Source of the DNA: Cellvibrio fontiphilus
GTDB taxonomy: Bacteria > Pseudomonadota > Gammaproteobacteria > Pseudomonadales > Cellvibrionaceae
DNA: 64,000 bases
Assembly: GCF_035317345.1 (NCBI RefSeq)
Contig: NZ_JAYKTU010000003.1
Reading direction: 5' to 3' (one strand)
The translations under genes and the position numbers were made by a program. Below, in pieces: positions 53,986-63,964 of the stretch; position 1 is the first letter of the stretch; each line of letters begins with the position of its first letter. Below the pieces are notes generated by a model. The model searched no databases, was not told the origin of the DNA, and worked only from the letters and a program-made list of their open reading frames with translations.

Positions 53986-56040
53986 TTAAAAAGCGTACTG
54001 AACATTTATTCCAGCGGTGACATTGCGCCCCAAAGCCGGCTCAAAGGCGCGACCGTTGGCTTGATTGACCACCACTGAGCCGACGTAGTTTTCATCGCCA
54101 AGGTTGGCGAGTTTTAACCACCAGCGCAGGCTTACCGCACTGAATGGGTACTCGCCCTGGGCACTCAGGTCAAAGGTGCGATATCCGGGAGCAGCAACAG
54201 CGTTATCGTCAGCCGTGAACACCCGGGAACGCTGCTGCAGCTGCGCCGCCAATTGCAGCGCTTCACTGCCAAAGGGCAGCCATTGTAGACCGAGTTGATA
54301 TTGCTCGGCTGCCACACCGGGCAGCTGTTTGCCAGCAAGTGCGCCGTCAGCAAAGATAGCATCGATAAATTGCGCACTAGCAAGCAATCGCCAGTTGCTG
54401 CCAAAGGCATAGCGGCCAAACAATTCACTGCCTTCCCGCTCGGTGGCGGCGGCATTGCGATAACTGGTGCGCCCCCCCAAGGACTGATCCACTAGCAGTT
54501 CATTGTTACTATCGATAGCAAAACGGGTTAGCACCAACTCAAGGCGGTCATCCTGCCGATAAGCGATTCCCCACTCCGTTTGATAATTGAGCGCAGCCTC
54601 CAACGTGGTATTCAAGCCGCTGCCCACGCGCTTGTATGCCATTTCAGTCAGTGTGGGGGTTTCGTAACCACGCCCACGGCTGGCAAAAATTTCCCAGCGC
54701 GCATCAAGCTGGTAATTACCACCAAAGGCATAAGCTGTTTCGCGATAATCCCGTGCACCGCTGTCATCGGGGTTTCCGGCAACCACAAAATAATCTTCCA
54801 CGTCCACGTCCATTTGCCCGCGGCGCGCTCCGGAGTAAAGCGAGAGACCGCTCAACGGTGTCAGTTGCAGCAGTGCAAAACCATCCAGACTATCTACCTT
54901 GCCTAACTCATTCCGGCGCAGGTCGCCAGCGGTGCCATTGTTATTCACAAAACCGCGCCGCCGGTCTTCCATCTGCGCCAATTCAAGCCCAAGGCTCAGG
55001 TCTGCCGGCATAGTCAATAATTCAAACCCCTGACTGAGAGTCGCGCTGGCACCTGCAAAATCCCGCGCCAAATCAACCAGACCGCCACTGCCGGAAATAG
55101 CATCGCCACTAAAACCCAAATATTGGGTGATAGCACGCTCCCCCTGCCAAAGCGATGTTTGCCAACGGGTTGCACCCAGGCTCTGGCGCAAGCTGACAGA
55201 CGTCTGCTCGTAGTCCACGGTTTTGCGGGTATTAAAGGCTTCCGCGATGGGGTTGGTTTGACGCGGATTATTGCGCCATTCTTCGGGGCGCAGCGACAGC
55301 GGATCTTGCAACAGCGGGTCGCGGTTGCGCTCGTGTTTGAGGGAAATATCCAGGTCGCCGGCGGTGCGGTAATACACTTGCGCAATGCCCTGCTGGCGCT
55401 CGGCGTAGGAGTGCGGGCGCTCACCATCCACCTGGGTGTTAGCTAATTGCAAGCGCGCAGCGGCCGCCCCTTCACGCCACTCACCGGCAAGGGTTTGGCG
55501 CTGCAAACCCGGATCGCCCGCCGCCACACCAAGGCTCAACTGACTTATTTCAGGCGCGGCTGTTTGCAGGGCGATTACACCACCGGCGCCGTTGCCGTAA
55601 AGCCCGGCGATTGGCCCCCTCAGCACTTCAACGCGCTGGATGTTATCCAGAATGACACTACCCAATTGCCCCTGACCATCGGGAGTAGACATGGGGATGC
55701 CATCAACCTGCAGGTCTATACCGCGCACCCCGAATGCGGAGCGGGCACCAAAACCGCGCAAACTGATACGAGTGTCCTGAGCGTAGTTGCTGCGCGAATC
55801 CACCTGTATACCGGGCAGATTTTGCAGTAACTCGGCGGAATCCAGACGTGCGCCGGGGTGAAAATCACCAATGTGATTTGACATAACACGATCAGCCATT
55901 GCTGGCGCAGGAGCATCACCACTGACAATCAAAGTTTCCAACATTTCCTGCGCCTGGACATGACTTATCGGCCACAGAGCCATCAGACCACTCAGGGTGA
56001 CAAAAGGTAGATAAGACTTAACTTGTATAAACATCGACAA
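53986..56040 (-). CDS. TonB-dependent outer-membrane receptor
   Basis: 684 aa. Signal peptide (SGLMALWPISHVQA), TonB box region ETLIVSGD, plug domain with LLQNLPGIQVDSRSNYAQ, RISLRGFGARSAFGVRGI and VEVLRGPIAGLYGNGAGG, then a 22-strand barrel ending GRNVTAGINVQYAF with terminal Phe. Ligand unknown; close matches are among PfeA/FecA-like siderophore or metal-chelate receptors. No Fur box was identified by eye. Hairpin ACAGGT-gcgca-ACCTGT at 56060-56076 lies in its upstream region. Start could be Met1 or Met3. Confidence 0.92.
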   Translation of the reverse strand: MSMFIQVKSYLPFVTLSGLMALWPISHVQAQEMLETLIVSGDAPAPAMADRVMSNHIGDFHPGARLDSAELLQNLPGIQVDSRSNYAQDTRISLRGFGARSAFGVRGIDLQVDGIPMSTPDGQGQLGSVILDNIQRVEVLRGPIAGLYGNGAGGVIALQTAAPEISQLSLGVAAGDPGLQRQTLAGEWREGAAAARLQLANTQVDGERPHSYAERQQGIAQVYYRTAGDLDISLKHERNRDPLLQDPLSLRPEEWRNNPRQTNPIAEAFNTRKTVDYEQTSVSLRQSLGATRWQTSLWQGERAITQYLGFSGDAISGSGGLVDLARDFAGASATLSQGFELLTMPADLSLGLELAQMEDRRRGFVNNNGTAGDLRRNELGKVDSLDGFALLQLTPLSGLSLYSGARRGQMDVDVEDYFVVAGNPDDSGARDYRETAYAFGGNYQLDARWEIFASRGRGYETPTLTEMAYKRVGSGLNTTLEAALNYQTEWGIAYRQDDRLELVLTRFAIDSNNELLVDQSLGGRTSYRNAAATEREGSELFGRYAFGSNWRLLASAQFIDAIFADGALAGKQLPGVAAEQYQLGLQWLPFGSEALQLAAQLQQRSRVFTADDNAVAAPGYRTFDLSAQGEYPFSAVSLRWWLKLANLGDENYVGSVVVNQANGRAFEPALGRNVTAGINVQYAF

Positions 56041-56246
56041 ATATCCCGGGTGATAAAAAACAGGTGCGCAACCTGTAAAAACAGATCAGCAAAAATGGAC
56101 GCCATTGTGCGCAAAGCAGTTGCAAGTCTCACCCGCCAAAACGGTTTTTTACACCATCAACAACAGACACTCACCCTTGCCACTCGCTCAATAACACTTT
56201 GCGCAAGAGCCTCTATACTGAAAATCAGGAATACAGGACTGAGCCT

Positions 56247-58760
56247 ATGCCGCAAGAATTTGAGAGACAGCTTGAAGCCCTGCGCCAGCGTTTTATTGGC
56301 AGCTTAAACGAACGCGCACATCATCTGGATAACATCTGGGGATATTTGCGCCACATGAATTGGAGCACCCAGGGCTTTAATGCACTGCAACAATTTGTGC
56401 ATAAACAAAGTGAAGCCGGCTCCAGTTACGGTTTGCCGGAACTGCGCGATGCCGCCCGGCAACTGGAAGTCTTCCTCGCCGAACTGCAGGAGCTGGGGCG
56501 CAGCTTTGGAGGCCAGGAATACGCCCAACTGGAAGAACACGTCAAACATTTAGCGCGCGTAATGACAGCCACGGCACAAGGCAGTACCGCTAAGGACCGC
56601 CTGCCAGCCCCTATCGAAAAACAGGCTTTCCCGGAAGCAGAAGGCAAATTGGTATTTCTTATTGACCCGGATCGAACCCTTGCCGCACTGTGCAGCACTT
56701 ACTTACGCCGTGTGGGCTTTACGGTGGAGTATTTTGAAACACTGCAACAATGTGTACAAAGGCTCTACGTGGAATTGCCCAGCATCGTCCTCATGGACCC
56801 CAACTTCGAGCGCGAAGGTCTGCAGGCACTCAGCAATCTGCATCAACTCAAAACCCTCTTGCCGCCCACCAGTCCGGTGGTACTCATGTCTGGCCGTACC
56901 GATGTCAATGCCAAACTGCGCGCCCTGCGTGCCGGCAGCAGCGACTATCTGAGCAAACCGCTCGACATGAACCTGTTAATTGAGCGACTGGTGCAAATTA
57001 TTGGTCAGCACACCCATACCCACAAAGTGATGGTGGTGGACGACGACCCCGACATGGCAAGTCTGGAAAGTGAAATCCTGCGCTATGCAGGCATGGACGT
57101 TATTTGCGTTCAGCACCCCCTGCAAAGCCTGCAACAAGCCGCGCAATTCAAGCCGGATCTGGTCGTTCTGGATATGCATATGCCGGATATCAACGGCATG
57201 GAGCTGGCGGTGCTCTTGCGGCAAGACCCGCAATTTTTATTGCTGCCCATCGTATTTGTAACAGCGGATACGGACACCAGCCTCCATGACAATATCAAGG
57301 CACTGGGCGTAAACGCCATTATCACCAAACCCTTTGAAACAACCGACCTGATCAACACCTGCGAACAGGCGCTCAACCAAACATCAGCTTTAAAAAGCCG
57401 GGTGGCGCGCATTACCCGCCACACCCAGTTACCGCAAAAGATTAATCGCAGTTATTTCTTTTCAGTACTGGAAGAGGAAATTCACAGCGGCACCCAGAGC
57501 CAGAACACCAGTGCGCTCTACTACATCAGCGTGGATAACCTGACCGACTTGAGCCAGCAGTTGGGTATGGTGGAATTAATTACCCTGCACGACCAGTTTT
57601 GTCGCCAATTGGACGATTCCATCGGCAGCGATGAACAGTGGATTGATTTATCCAATATGGTGACCTGCGTCTTGGCCGGCAAACGCAGTGCGGAGTTCCA
57701 TCGGCAGCGGAGTGAGCAACTGCGGCGTCACCTCGGTGCGCATACCTACAAAGTCAACGGTTCGCAGGTCAAATTGGATGTGGGTATAGGTATCGCCCTG
57801 TTGACCGCCAACCTGGGCACAGCCAATCAGGCGCTTATCAGCGCAGAGCAGGATTTTGAGGCAAAACTACCCGCCAAGATTGCCGCCCAGGTACCCGATG
57901 CAACAGAAAAAACGAAAACTACCGAAGTACCAAACCGGCAAATACTGAACGACGGGATTATCAACATTCCGGTATTGACCAAGGTTGAGCCTGATTTTTC
58001 GCAGATCGTTTTTAGCCGCGACTTATCCCTTGCCTTCCAGCCGATTATCAGCCTGGAGGATTCGCGCATTGAACACTTCTCAGTATTGTTGCGCCTGAAA
58101 GCTGAGGATGGCGAAGCCATTGCAGCCAAACAATTCCTCAGTCGCATCAGCAAACCCAGCCAGCGCATTGAGCTGGATCGCTGGGTATTACAGCAAGCCG
58201 TGAGTGCAATCGCCAACAACAGCGCCACCCGCGAACAGGCGACACTGTTTATTCATCTGGCCGAAGACACCCTGCAGCAGAGCACCTTTTTTTCCTTTGC
58301 CGCCAATGTATTGCGCTCCTCACGCCTGCGCGGCAGCGAACGTCTGGTATTTATGCTGGAGGAGAATTGGGTGATCAATCACCTGCATCAAACCCGCGAA
58401 ATCACCACGGCACTGCACAACATACAATGCGGTATCTGCCTGACACGGGCAGGAGAAAACCCCGGCATTATGGAAATTATCAACCAGCTATCACTGGACT
58501 ACTTACGTCTTTCCCCCAACCTGACCAACAGCGGCAGCAACCCTGAACTCTTGAAAAACCTGGTGAGCGCTGCAAACGCCAATGCCGTTAAAGTGATTGC
58601 CACCCAAATTGAAAACTCGCGCAATCTATCCAGCCTTTGGTTGCAGGGTGTGCGTTTATTTGAAGGCTTTTTTATCCAACCGCCCGACCAGGGTTTTCAT
58701 TTGCAAAACGACATAATTTTTGCGAAAGAGTTTGTTCAGGGAAATGGCTTCAGCAACTAA
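56247..58760 (+). CDS. Hpt-REC-REC-GGDEF-EAL protein with degenerate output domains (FimX-like)
   Basis: 837 aa, cytosolic. About 1-105: Hpt-like helical bundle (ERAHHLDNIWGYLR). About 133-250: receiver 1. About 258-380: receiver 2, with DDDPDM, Asp309 (DLVVLDMHMPD) and ITKPF. About 400-540: GGDEF remnant, where GGDEF is absent (VTCVLAGKRSAEF). About 590-837: EAL remnant; EAL reads SVL, and the DDFG loop reads TRAGENPG, so no phosphodiesterase activity is expected. Such proteins usually bind c-di-GMP or partners instead of making it, for example FimX in pilus control. AGGACTGAG is before the ATG. Confidence 0.88.
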   Translation: MPQEFERQLEALRQRFIGSLNERAHHLDNIWGYLRHMNWSTQGFNALQQFVHKQSEAGSSYGLPELRDAARQLEVFLAELQELGRSFGGQEYAQLEEHVKHLARVMTATAQGSTAKDRLPAPIEKQAFPEAEGKLVFLIDPDRTLAALCSTYLRRVGFTVEYFETLQQCVQRLYVELPSIVLMDPNFEREGLQALSNLHQLKTLLPPTSPVVLMSGRTDVNAKLRALRAGSSDYLSKPLDMNLLIERLVQIIGQHTHTHKVMVVDDDPDMASLESEILRYAGMDVICVQHPLQSLQQAAQFKPDLVVLDMHMPDINGMELAVLLRQDPQFLLLPIVFVTADTDTSLHDNIKALGVNAIITKPFETTDLINTCEQALNQTSALKSRVARITRHTQLPQKINRSYFFSVLEEEIHSGTQSQNTSALYYISVDNLTDLSQQLGMVELITLHDQFCRQLDDSIGSDEQWIDLSNMVTCVLAGKRSAEFHRQRSEQLRRHLGAHTYKVNGSQVKLDVGIGIALLTANLGTANQALISAEQDFEAKLPAKIAAQVPDATEKTKTTEVPNRQILNDGIINIPVLTKVEPDFSQIVFSRDLSLAFQPIISLEDSRIEHFSVLLRLKAEDGEAIAAKQFLSRISKPSQRIELDRWVLQQAVSAIANNSATREQATLFIHLAEDTLQQSTFFSFAANVLRSSRLRGSERLVFMLEENWVINHLHQTREITTALHNIQCGICLTRAGENPGIMEIINQLSLDYLRLSPNLTNSGSNPELLKNLVSAANANAVKVIATQIENSRNLSSLWLQGVRLFEGFFIQPPDQGFHLQNDIIFAKEFVQGNGFSN

Positions 58761-58772
58761 AAGCCCAAGAGT

Positions 58773-58854
58773 GTCGATTGAGTATCGACCTGCGGGAAAC
58801 TGCGACAAAAAAGGGCAAATTTGCCAATAATCGCAATAACTTATATATTTGCGA
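58773..58854. promoter_or_regulatory. Palindrome cluster upstream of argD
   Basis: Three inverted repeats: GTCGAT-N5-ATCGAC (58773-58789), GGCAAATTTGCC (58814-58825) and TCGCAA-N12-TTGCGA (58831-58854). They lie between the FimX-like stop and argD, where an ArgR-type operator would be expected, but none fits the classical ARG box closely. Confidence 0.4.
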
Positions 58855-59039
58855 CTTGTTTTTGCTGCGCGCTTTGAGCGCTTCCACTGCGTCACTTTTG
58901 CTCGCCGTGTTGATTTAGCGAAAAATCCCCTTAATCAATTGCCCGCCAGCCCGTACTCGATTGGCTGTGCTGCTTCCGTTTTTCCGGTTATTGGGAACTG
59001 ATTTTTTACCAACCCCGGCTTTGTTTTTTGGAGACCATC

Positions 59040-60212
59040 ATGTCCAGTTTAATGAACACTTACGGCACCAGAACCCTGACCCTGACCAAGGGCGCGGGCA
59101 GCCGCGTGTGGGACGATCAGGGCAACTCCTACATCGATGCGATTGCCGGTATCGCCGTGTGCGGTCTGGGTCACTCGCACCCTGCCCTCACCAAGGCTAT
59201 CGCTGAACAAGCGGCGACCTTGTTGCACGTATCCAACCTCTACAACATTCCCCAGCAACAGCGCTTGGGTGATCTGCTGATTCAGGTATCGGGCATGGAC
59301 AAGGTGTTCTTCTCCAATTCCGGAGCCGAGGCCAATGAAGCTGCGATTAAAATTGCGCGGAAATATGGCAACGAAAAAGGCGTAAAAAATCCCGCTGTGA
59401 TTGTAATGGCCAACAGTTTCCACGGCCGCACCATGGCCACCCTCAGCGCGACCGGCAACGTCAAAGTACAAATCGGTTTTGAGCCTCTGGTGGAAGGTTT
59501 TATTCGCACGCCCTACAACGATGTGGCGGCGGTAAAAGCCGCCATTGCTGAGCACCCTAATGTAGTCGCTATTCTGGTTGAACCCGTACAAGGCGAAGGC
59601 GGCGTAAGGGTGCCTGCGGCAGATTATTTGAACCAGCTGCGCAACCTCTGTGATGAACATGGGTTGCTGCTGATGACTGACGAAATCCAAACTGGCAATG
59701 GCCGTACCGGAACCTACTTCGCCTACCAGCACAACGGCATACTGCCAGATGTAGTCACCACCGCCAAAGGCCTCGGCAACGGTATGCCCATAGGTGCTTG
59801 TCTGGCGCGTGGCAAAGCAGCAGAAGTGCTGCAAGCGGGCAACCACGGCACTACATTCGGTGGCAACCCGCTGGCATGTAGCGCAGGCATCGCGGTAATT
59901 GAAACCCTGCTGGGCGATAACTTGATGCCACGTGTGAGCGAGCTGGGCGAGAGAATGCTCAACAGCTTCAAAGCGGCTTTGGCAAACAACCCCAAGGTTG
60001 CCGATATTCGCGGCAAAGGCTTAATGATTGGTATCGAACTCAATGCACCCTGTGCCGAGCTGGTACAAAAAGGCCGTGAGCTGGGAATATTGATCAACGT
60101 AACGGCAATGAACACCATTCGTCTGCTGCCCACCTTCATCCTCAGCGATGCAGAAGCCGACGAGCTGGTTAGCAAAGTGGTACAACTAGTGACAGAGTTT
60201 TCTCCCAATTAG
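59040..60212 (+). CDS. argD: Acetylornithine/succinyldiaminopimelate aminotransferase
   Basis: 390-aa class III PLP aminotransferase. Seen: FSNSGAEANEAAIKIAR, SFHGRTMATLSATGN, TDEIQTGNGRTGTYFAY and the PLP lysine in TAKGLGNGMPIGA. Makes N-acetylornithine in arginine synthesis and may serve the lysine pathway. ATG at 59040 chosen for TTGGAGACC; the reading frame opens at 59028. Followed 61 bp later by argF, a likely operon. Confidence 0.95.
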   Translation: MSSLMNTYGTRTLTLTKGAGSRVWDDQGNSYIDAIAGIAVCGLGHSHPALTKAIAEQAATLLHVSNLYNIPQQQRLGDLLIQVSGMDKVFFSNSGAEANEAAIKIARKYGNEKGVKNPAVIVMANSFHGRTMATLSATGNVKVQIGFEPLVEGFIRTPYNDVAAVKAAIAEHPNVVAILVEPVQGEGGVRVPAADYLNQLRNLCDEHGLLLMTDEIQTGNGRTGTYFAYQHNGILPDVVTTAKGLGNGMPIGACLARGKAAEVLQAGNHGTTFGGNPLACSAGIAVIETLLGDNLMPRVSELGERMLNSFKAALANNPKVADIRGKGLMIGIELNAPCAELVQKGRELGILINVTAMNTIRLLPTFILSDAEADELVSKVVQLVTEFSPN

Positions 60213-60273
60213 TAATGCGTTTTAAGTGGGCGCGCGCAATAAAGCGCGCGCTATAAATGAAAGAGCAACGATT

Positions 60274-61191
60274 ATGGTTCCCTCAAAGGCACCGAGACAT
60301 TTCCTGACTCTCAACGACATTAACCGCGCCGAACTGCAACAAATTATTGCGCGCGCTATCGAACTCAAAGCCATGTTGCGCCAGGGCACTGCCCCTGAGC
60401 CCTTTAACAACAAAGTGCTGGCGATGATTTTTGAGAAAAACTCCACCCGCACCCGCGTTTCCTTTGAATCCGGTATGGCCAAACTCGGCGGTCACGCGAT
60501 TTTTCTCTCTACCAAGGACTCGCAATTAGGCCGCGGCGAACCCATTGAAGACGCCGCACGCTGCATCGCCAGCATGGTGGACATGGTGATGATACGCACC
60601 TACGCCCATAGCACTGTGCAGCGTTTTGCCGAATATTCGCGTGTGCCCGTTATCAACGGTCTGACCGATGAATATCACCCCTGCCAATTACTGGCCGATA
60701 TTCAAACCTACGTTGAACAGCGCGGTTCACTTGCCGGCAAAACCGTGGCCTGGGTCGGCGATGGCAACAACATGTGTAACAGCTACATCCAAGCCGCCGA
60801 GCTGTGCGACTTTGAGTTGCGCATTGCCACCCCCAAAGGCTTTGAACCGGAAGACGAATTTGTCACCCCTTATCAACATCGCGTCAGCCTGAGCAATGAC
60901 CCACGCACCGCCGTTGCCGGTGCCGATTTGGTAGTGACTGATACCTGGGCCTCTATGGGCCAGGAAGATGAGAAAAAACAGCGCGAGAAAATTTTCAGCG
61001 GTTATCAAGTCAACAAAGAGCTGATGAGCCTCGCCCAACGCGATGCATTATTTATGCACTGCCTGCCAGCCTATCGCGGCAAAGAAGTGACTGCCGATAT
61101 TCTGGACGCCCCCGACTCAGTGGTTTGGGAAGAAGCCGAAAACCGTATGCACGCACAAAATGCACTGATGGAGTTTTTGTTTAATCAGTAA
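60274..61191 (+). CDS. argF: Ornithine carbamoyltransferase
   Basis: 305 aa. Joins ornithine and carbamoyl phosphate to citrulline. Motifs: EKNSTRTRVSFE (carbamoyl phosphate site), DEYHPCQLLAD, VAWVGDGNNMCNS and FMHCLPAYRGKEV (ornithine site). Start 60274 (MVPSKAPRHF) follows AAAGAGC. Second gene after argD; closed by the terminator at 61261. Confidence 0.96.
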   Translation: MVPSKAPRHFLTLNDINRAELQQIIARAIELKAMLRQGTAPEPFNNKVLAMIFEKNSTRTRVSFESGMAKLGGHAIFLSTKDSQLGRGEPIEDAARCIASMVDMVMIRTYAHSTVQRFAEYSRVPVINGLTDEYHPCQLLADIQTYVEQRGSLAGKTVAWVGDGNNMCNSYIQAAELCDFELRIATPKGFEPEDEFVTPYQHRVSLSNDPRTAVAGADLVVTDTWASMGQEDEKKQREKIFSGYQVNKELMSLAQRDALFMHCLPAYRGKEVTADILDAPDSVVWEEAENRMHAQNALMEFLFNQ

Positions 61192-61260
61192 TTTTTTGCC
61201 CGAGGAAATATTTGCCGCTGGCGTAGATGAGCGTTAACAATTACCCGGCGGTGTGCCCCA

Positions 61261-61295
61261 AAAACCACCTGTAAGAAATTACAGGTGGTTTTTTT
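61261..61295 (+). terminator. Terminator of argD-argF
   Basis: AAAACCACCTGT (61261-61272) with ACAGGTGGTTTT (61281-61292), then TTT. 70 bp after the argF stop. Confidence 0.93.
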
Positions 61296-61436
61296 ATGCT
61301 AGCCAACTTCTCTACACAACTCTGTTGTTATTACATTTCGCTACAGTTTTTTAATTGACGCTAGCCATACAAAAACAATAAATACTGAAGACCCGGCGTT
61401 AATTTATCGGTAACACAATCAGGGAAAATAGCGGCA

Positions 61437-62174
61437 ATGAAACTCAGCGATTTTAATGAATTGGTATTCCAGTTTGCGCAGGCCAATACCACCGAAGACA
61501 TTACCCGCCTCTGTGTTACTCACTGCACCAAAATGGGTTTTGATAATTTTATTTACGCCTTACGCGTACCCACCAGTTTTGCTGAGGCGAGGATTATTAC
61601 CATTAAAGGTTATCCCGATTCCTGGCTGACACATTATTTTGAAAATGCTTATTATCTGGATGACCCGGTCATAGTGCATTGCAAAAAACATTTAATTCCC
61701 ATTCAGTGGCAAGACCTTGGGCCAGTAAGCACCGAGATGGGCGAACGCATTATGAATGAAGCAACTGAATTTGGTTTAAAAGGCGGCATCAGTATGCCAG
61801 TGCATGGCCCCACCGGAGAATTTGGCATTTTCAGCATGACGTTAAACGAACAAAAAAAGATGCAACTGGAATTAATCCAGCAAGCATCACCCTATATTCA
61901 TTTATTTGCCGCCTACCTGCATGAAACGGTACAACGCGTATTGAGGCTGGATGTTCCCGATAAAAAACTATTGCTCACCGCGCGGGAAAAAGAGTGTTTA
62001 CGTTGGACTGCCGATGGAAAAACCTCGTGGGAAATTTCACAGCTGCTAAATACCTCCGAGCGCACTATTAATTTTCATTTAACCAACTCCATGTCAAAAC
62101 TCGACGTCAATAATCGCCAACACGCCGTTGCCAAAGCGGTGTTACACGGCATTATTAATCCCAATCCATTTTAA
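61437..62174 (+). CDS. LuxR-type regulator with autoinducer-binding domain
   Basis: 245 aa. N-terminal autoinducer domain with the residues usually conserved for acyl-homoserine-lactone binding: WLTHYFENAYYLDDPVI (Trp, Tyr, Asp, Pro), PIQWQDL and GLKGGISMPVHG. C-terminal LuxR HTH: LTAREKECLRWTADGKTSWE, NTSERTINFHLTNSMSKLDV, TNRQ-like VNNRQHAVAKA. Signal-responsive DNA-binding regulator. No luxI synthase lies in the window, so it is a candidate LuxR solo. Possibly controls the lipoprotein that follows. No lux box was seen. Confidence 0.9.
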   Translation: MKLSDFNELVFQFAQANTTEDITRLCVTHCTKMGFDNFIYALRVPTSFAEARIITIKGYPDSWLTHYFENAYYLDDPVIVHCKKHLIPIQWQDLGPVSTEMGERIMNEATEFGLKGGISMPVHGPTGEFGIFSMTLNEQKKMQLELIQQASPYIHLFAAYLHETVQRVLRLDVPDKKLLLTAREKECLRWTADGKTSWEISQLLNTSERTINFHLTNSMSKLDVNNRQHAVAKAVLHGIINPNPF

Positions 62175-62296
62175 TAGCCTGTCAGTTTTTACAGCTAACC
62201 GCACAAGCCGCAATGATTTCTAATAAGTGAACAACACACTCACGTGTTTGCTGTTTAGCACTATTGAATTCAGCCAATTTATTTGCGGACGTGATC

Positions 62297-63964
62297 ATGA
62301 ATAAATACGACCATTCTTTTTTATCGCAAGATTTTTTCCACCACAAATTAATGTCATTAAAACATTTTGTAACGCCAACGATTGCTGTAGCAACCTGCAG
62401 TTTATTGGTTGCCTGCGGGGGCGGTGGAGGTGGCGGCGGCAATAATAATTCCAGTGCGGCATCCAGTGTCAGCAGTGCAACCAACAGCCTTTCGTCTGCT
62501 GTGTCGTCGTTGAGCGCATCATCATTAACTGTTTCCTCCCTGAGTGCCTCATCACGTAACACCTCGTCCTCGTTGGGTTTGTCATCCGCAAGCAGCACAC
62601 CAACCAGTGCTTCATCGCGCAGCAGCTCGTCCAACAACTCAGTTGTCTCCAATGCCATCAGAATCTCACCGACTGGTGCGGCCAGTGCACGGGTAGCCAT
62701 AGATGATCAAGGCAATGCCTGGGCGATCTGGAAAGGCATTATCGAGGGCGCTAGCGGTGGCGATAATTTAATTGCCAATCGCTATGTAAAAGGCTCAGGC
62801 TGGGGCACGGCACAACTTTTGGAAACCGATGGCGGGTCTGTTGATAAAGCGGAAATTTACGTAGACCCAAGCTCCGGGCGCGCCGTGGCAACCTGGACGC
62901 AACTCACCTCTGCCGGCGCCTACGATTTGTGGGTGCGCCGCTTTGCGCCCGCAACCGGCTGGGCGAATGCAGAGCGCATCGAAAACTCCGAGGGGGCAAT
63001 GGGCTTTTTCGCCAAAACTATTATCGACAGCAACGGCAATGCGCTGGCGGTATGGGCACAGTCGCCGGTCAATTTAGGGCGCTTTAGCATCTGGTCCAGC
63101 CATTACACGGCAGCAGCGGGCTGGTCGCAACCGGTTCTGCTGGAGGACAACGAAGTGATTGGCGGCCAGGATGGATCACCGAGCCTCGCTTGGCTGGGTG
63201 ATGGCAGAGCGTTGGTGGTGTGGTTAAACAGCGGCAACAACCGCGTCAATATCGCCGCCAATAGCTATACCGCTGCCAGTGGCTGGGCCGGCGATGAAAT
63301 CCTGATCGCCGATACCGGTGGCGATATGTCGCTCAACCATCCGCTCTTGATTAACGATGGCGCAGGCAAAGCCCTGCTGGTGTGGGGCCAGTGGAATTCG
63401 CTGGGTGGTGGCAGTTTCACCAGCCGGATACTGGCCAAAAGTTACAACAACGGCTGGTCAAATGAGATTGCCGTGGTCGGCGAGGACAGCGGCAGTGACT
63501 TGGTGAGTGCACCACGCGCCGCCAGCAACGGGAATGGTGTTGCCCTTGTCACCTGGGGCCGTAAAAATCAGGCAATTATGGCAAACACCCGTGCTGCGAA
63601 CGGCACCTGGGGCACCCAGTCGATAATCAAACCGGGCAACGCCGATTTTGTGCAGAGCATTCCTGAAGTTGCCATCGATAGCGCTGCGAATGGCTTGCTG
63701 GTGTGGTCACAGGAATCCAACGACAACACCACCAAAGACAGCTGGTTCGCCAACCTCAGTGGCAACAGCGGCAGCTGGGCAAACGGGCAATTGCTGGAGA
63801 ATTTTGTAGGCACTGCCGTTGAACCTGTGGTAGCCGGCAATAGCGCGGGAGATCGTGTAGTGGTTTGGTACAACATCAATACCTTTGGCGCCACCGGCTC
63901 GGAAATTTACGCCCGTTATTTCCCCGCTGGCACCACTCCGGCGCCCTTACCGGCACAGGACTAA
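62297..63964 (+). CDS. Poly-serine lipoprotein with repeated beta-propeller-like blades
   Basis: About 555 aa. Lipobox LLVAC followed by eight Gly, then a Ser-rich linker over about 80 residues, typical of Cellvibrionaceae. The rest (about 125-550) is built of repeats with a common frame: AWAIWKG, VATWTQ, ALAVWAQ, ALVVWLN, ALLVWGQ, ALVTWGR, LLVWSQ, VVVWYN. About eight such VVW units 50-60 residues apart suggest a propeller with one unit per blade. Surface or periplasmic binding role is likely; no catalytic motif is evident. Start 62297 follows GGACGTG; 62351 (MSLKHF) gives a shorter, more usual signal. Confidence 0.85.
   Translation: MNKYDHSFLSQDFFHHKLMSLKHFVTPTIAVATCSLLVACGGGGGGGGNNNSSAASSVSSATNSLSSAVSSLSASSLTVSSLSASSRNTSSSLGLSSASSTPTSASSRSSSSNNSVVSNAIRISPTGAASARVAIDDQGNAWAIWKGIIEGASGGDNLIANRYVKGSGWGTAQLLETDGGSVDKAEIYVDPSSGRAVATWTQLTSAGAYDLWVRRFAPATGWANAERIENSEGAMGFFAKTIIDSNGNALAVWAQSPVNLGRFSIWSSHYTAAAGWSQPVLLEDNEVIGGQDGSPSLAWLGDGRALVVWLNSGNNRVNIAANSYTAASGWAGDEILIADTGGDMSLNHPLLINDGAGKALLVWGQWNSLGGGSFTSRILAKSYNNGWSNEIAVVGEDSGSDLVSAPRAASNGNGVALVTWGRKNQAIMANTRAANGTWGTQSIIKPGNADFVQSIPEVAIDSAANGLLVWSQESNDNTTKDSWFANLSGNSGSWANGQLLENFVGTAVEPVVAGNSAGDRVVVWYNINTFGATGSEIYARYFPAGTTPAPLPAQD

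Noticed and set aside
56041..56246. Cobalamin riboswitch before the TonB receptor
   Set aside because: Only a small hairpin ACAGGT/ACCTGT is present; no B12-box-like sequence seen.
61297..61436. lux box before the LuxR gene
   Set aside because: No 20-bp dyad resembling the lux-box consensus.
62182..62700. 172-codon minus-strand frame
   Set aside because: Antisense to the Ser-rich linker; low-complexity Leu/Asp/Glu shadow.
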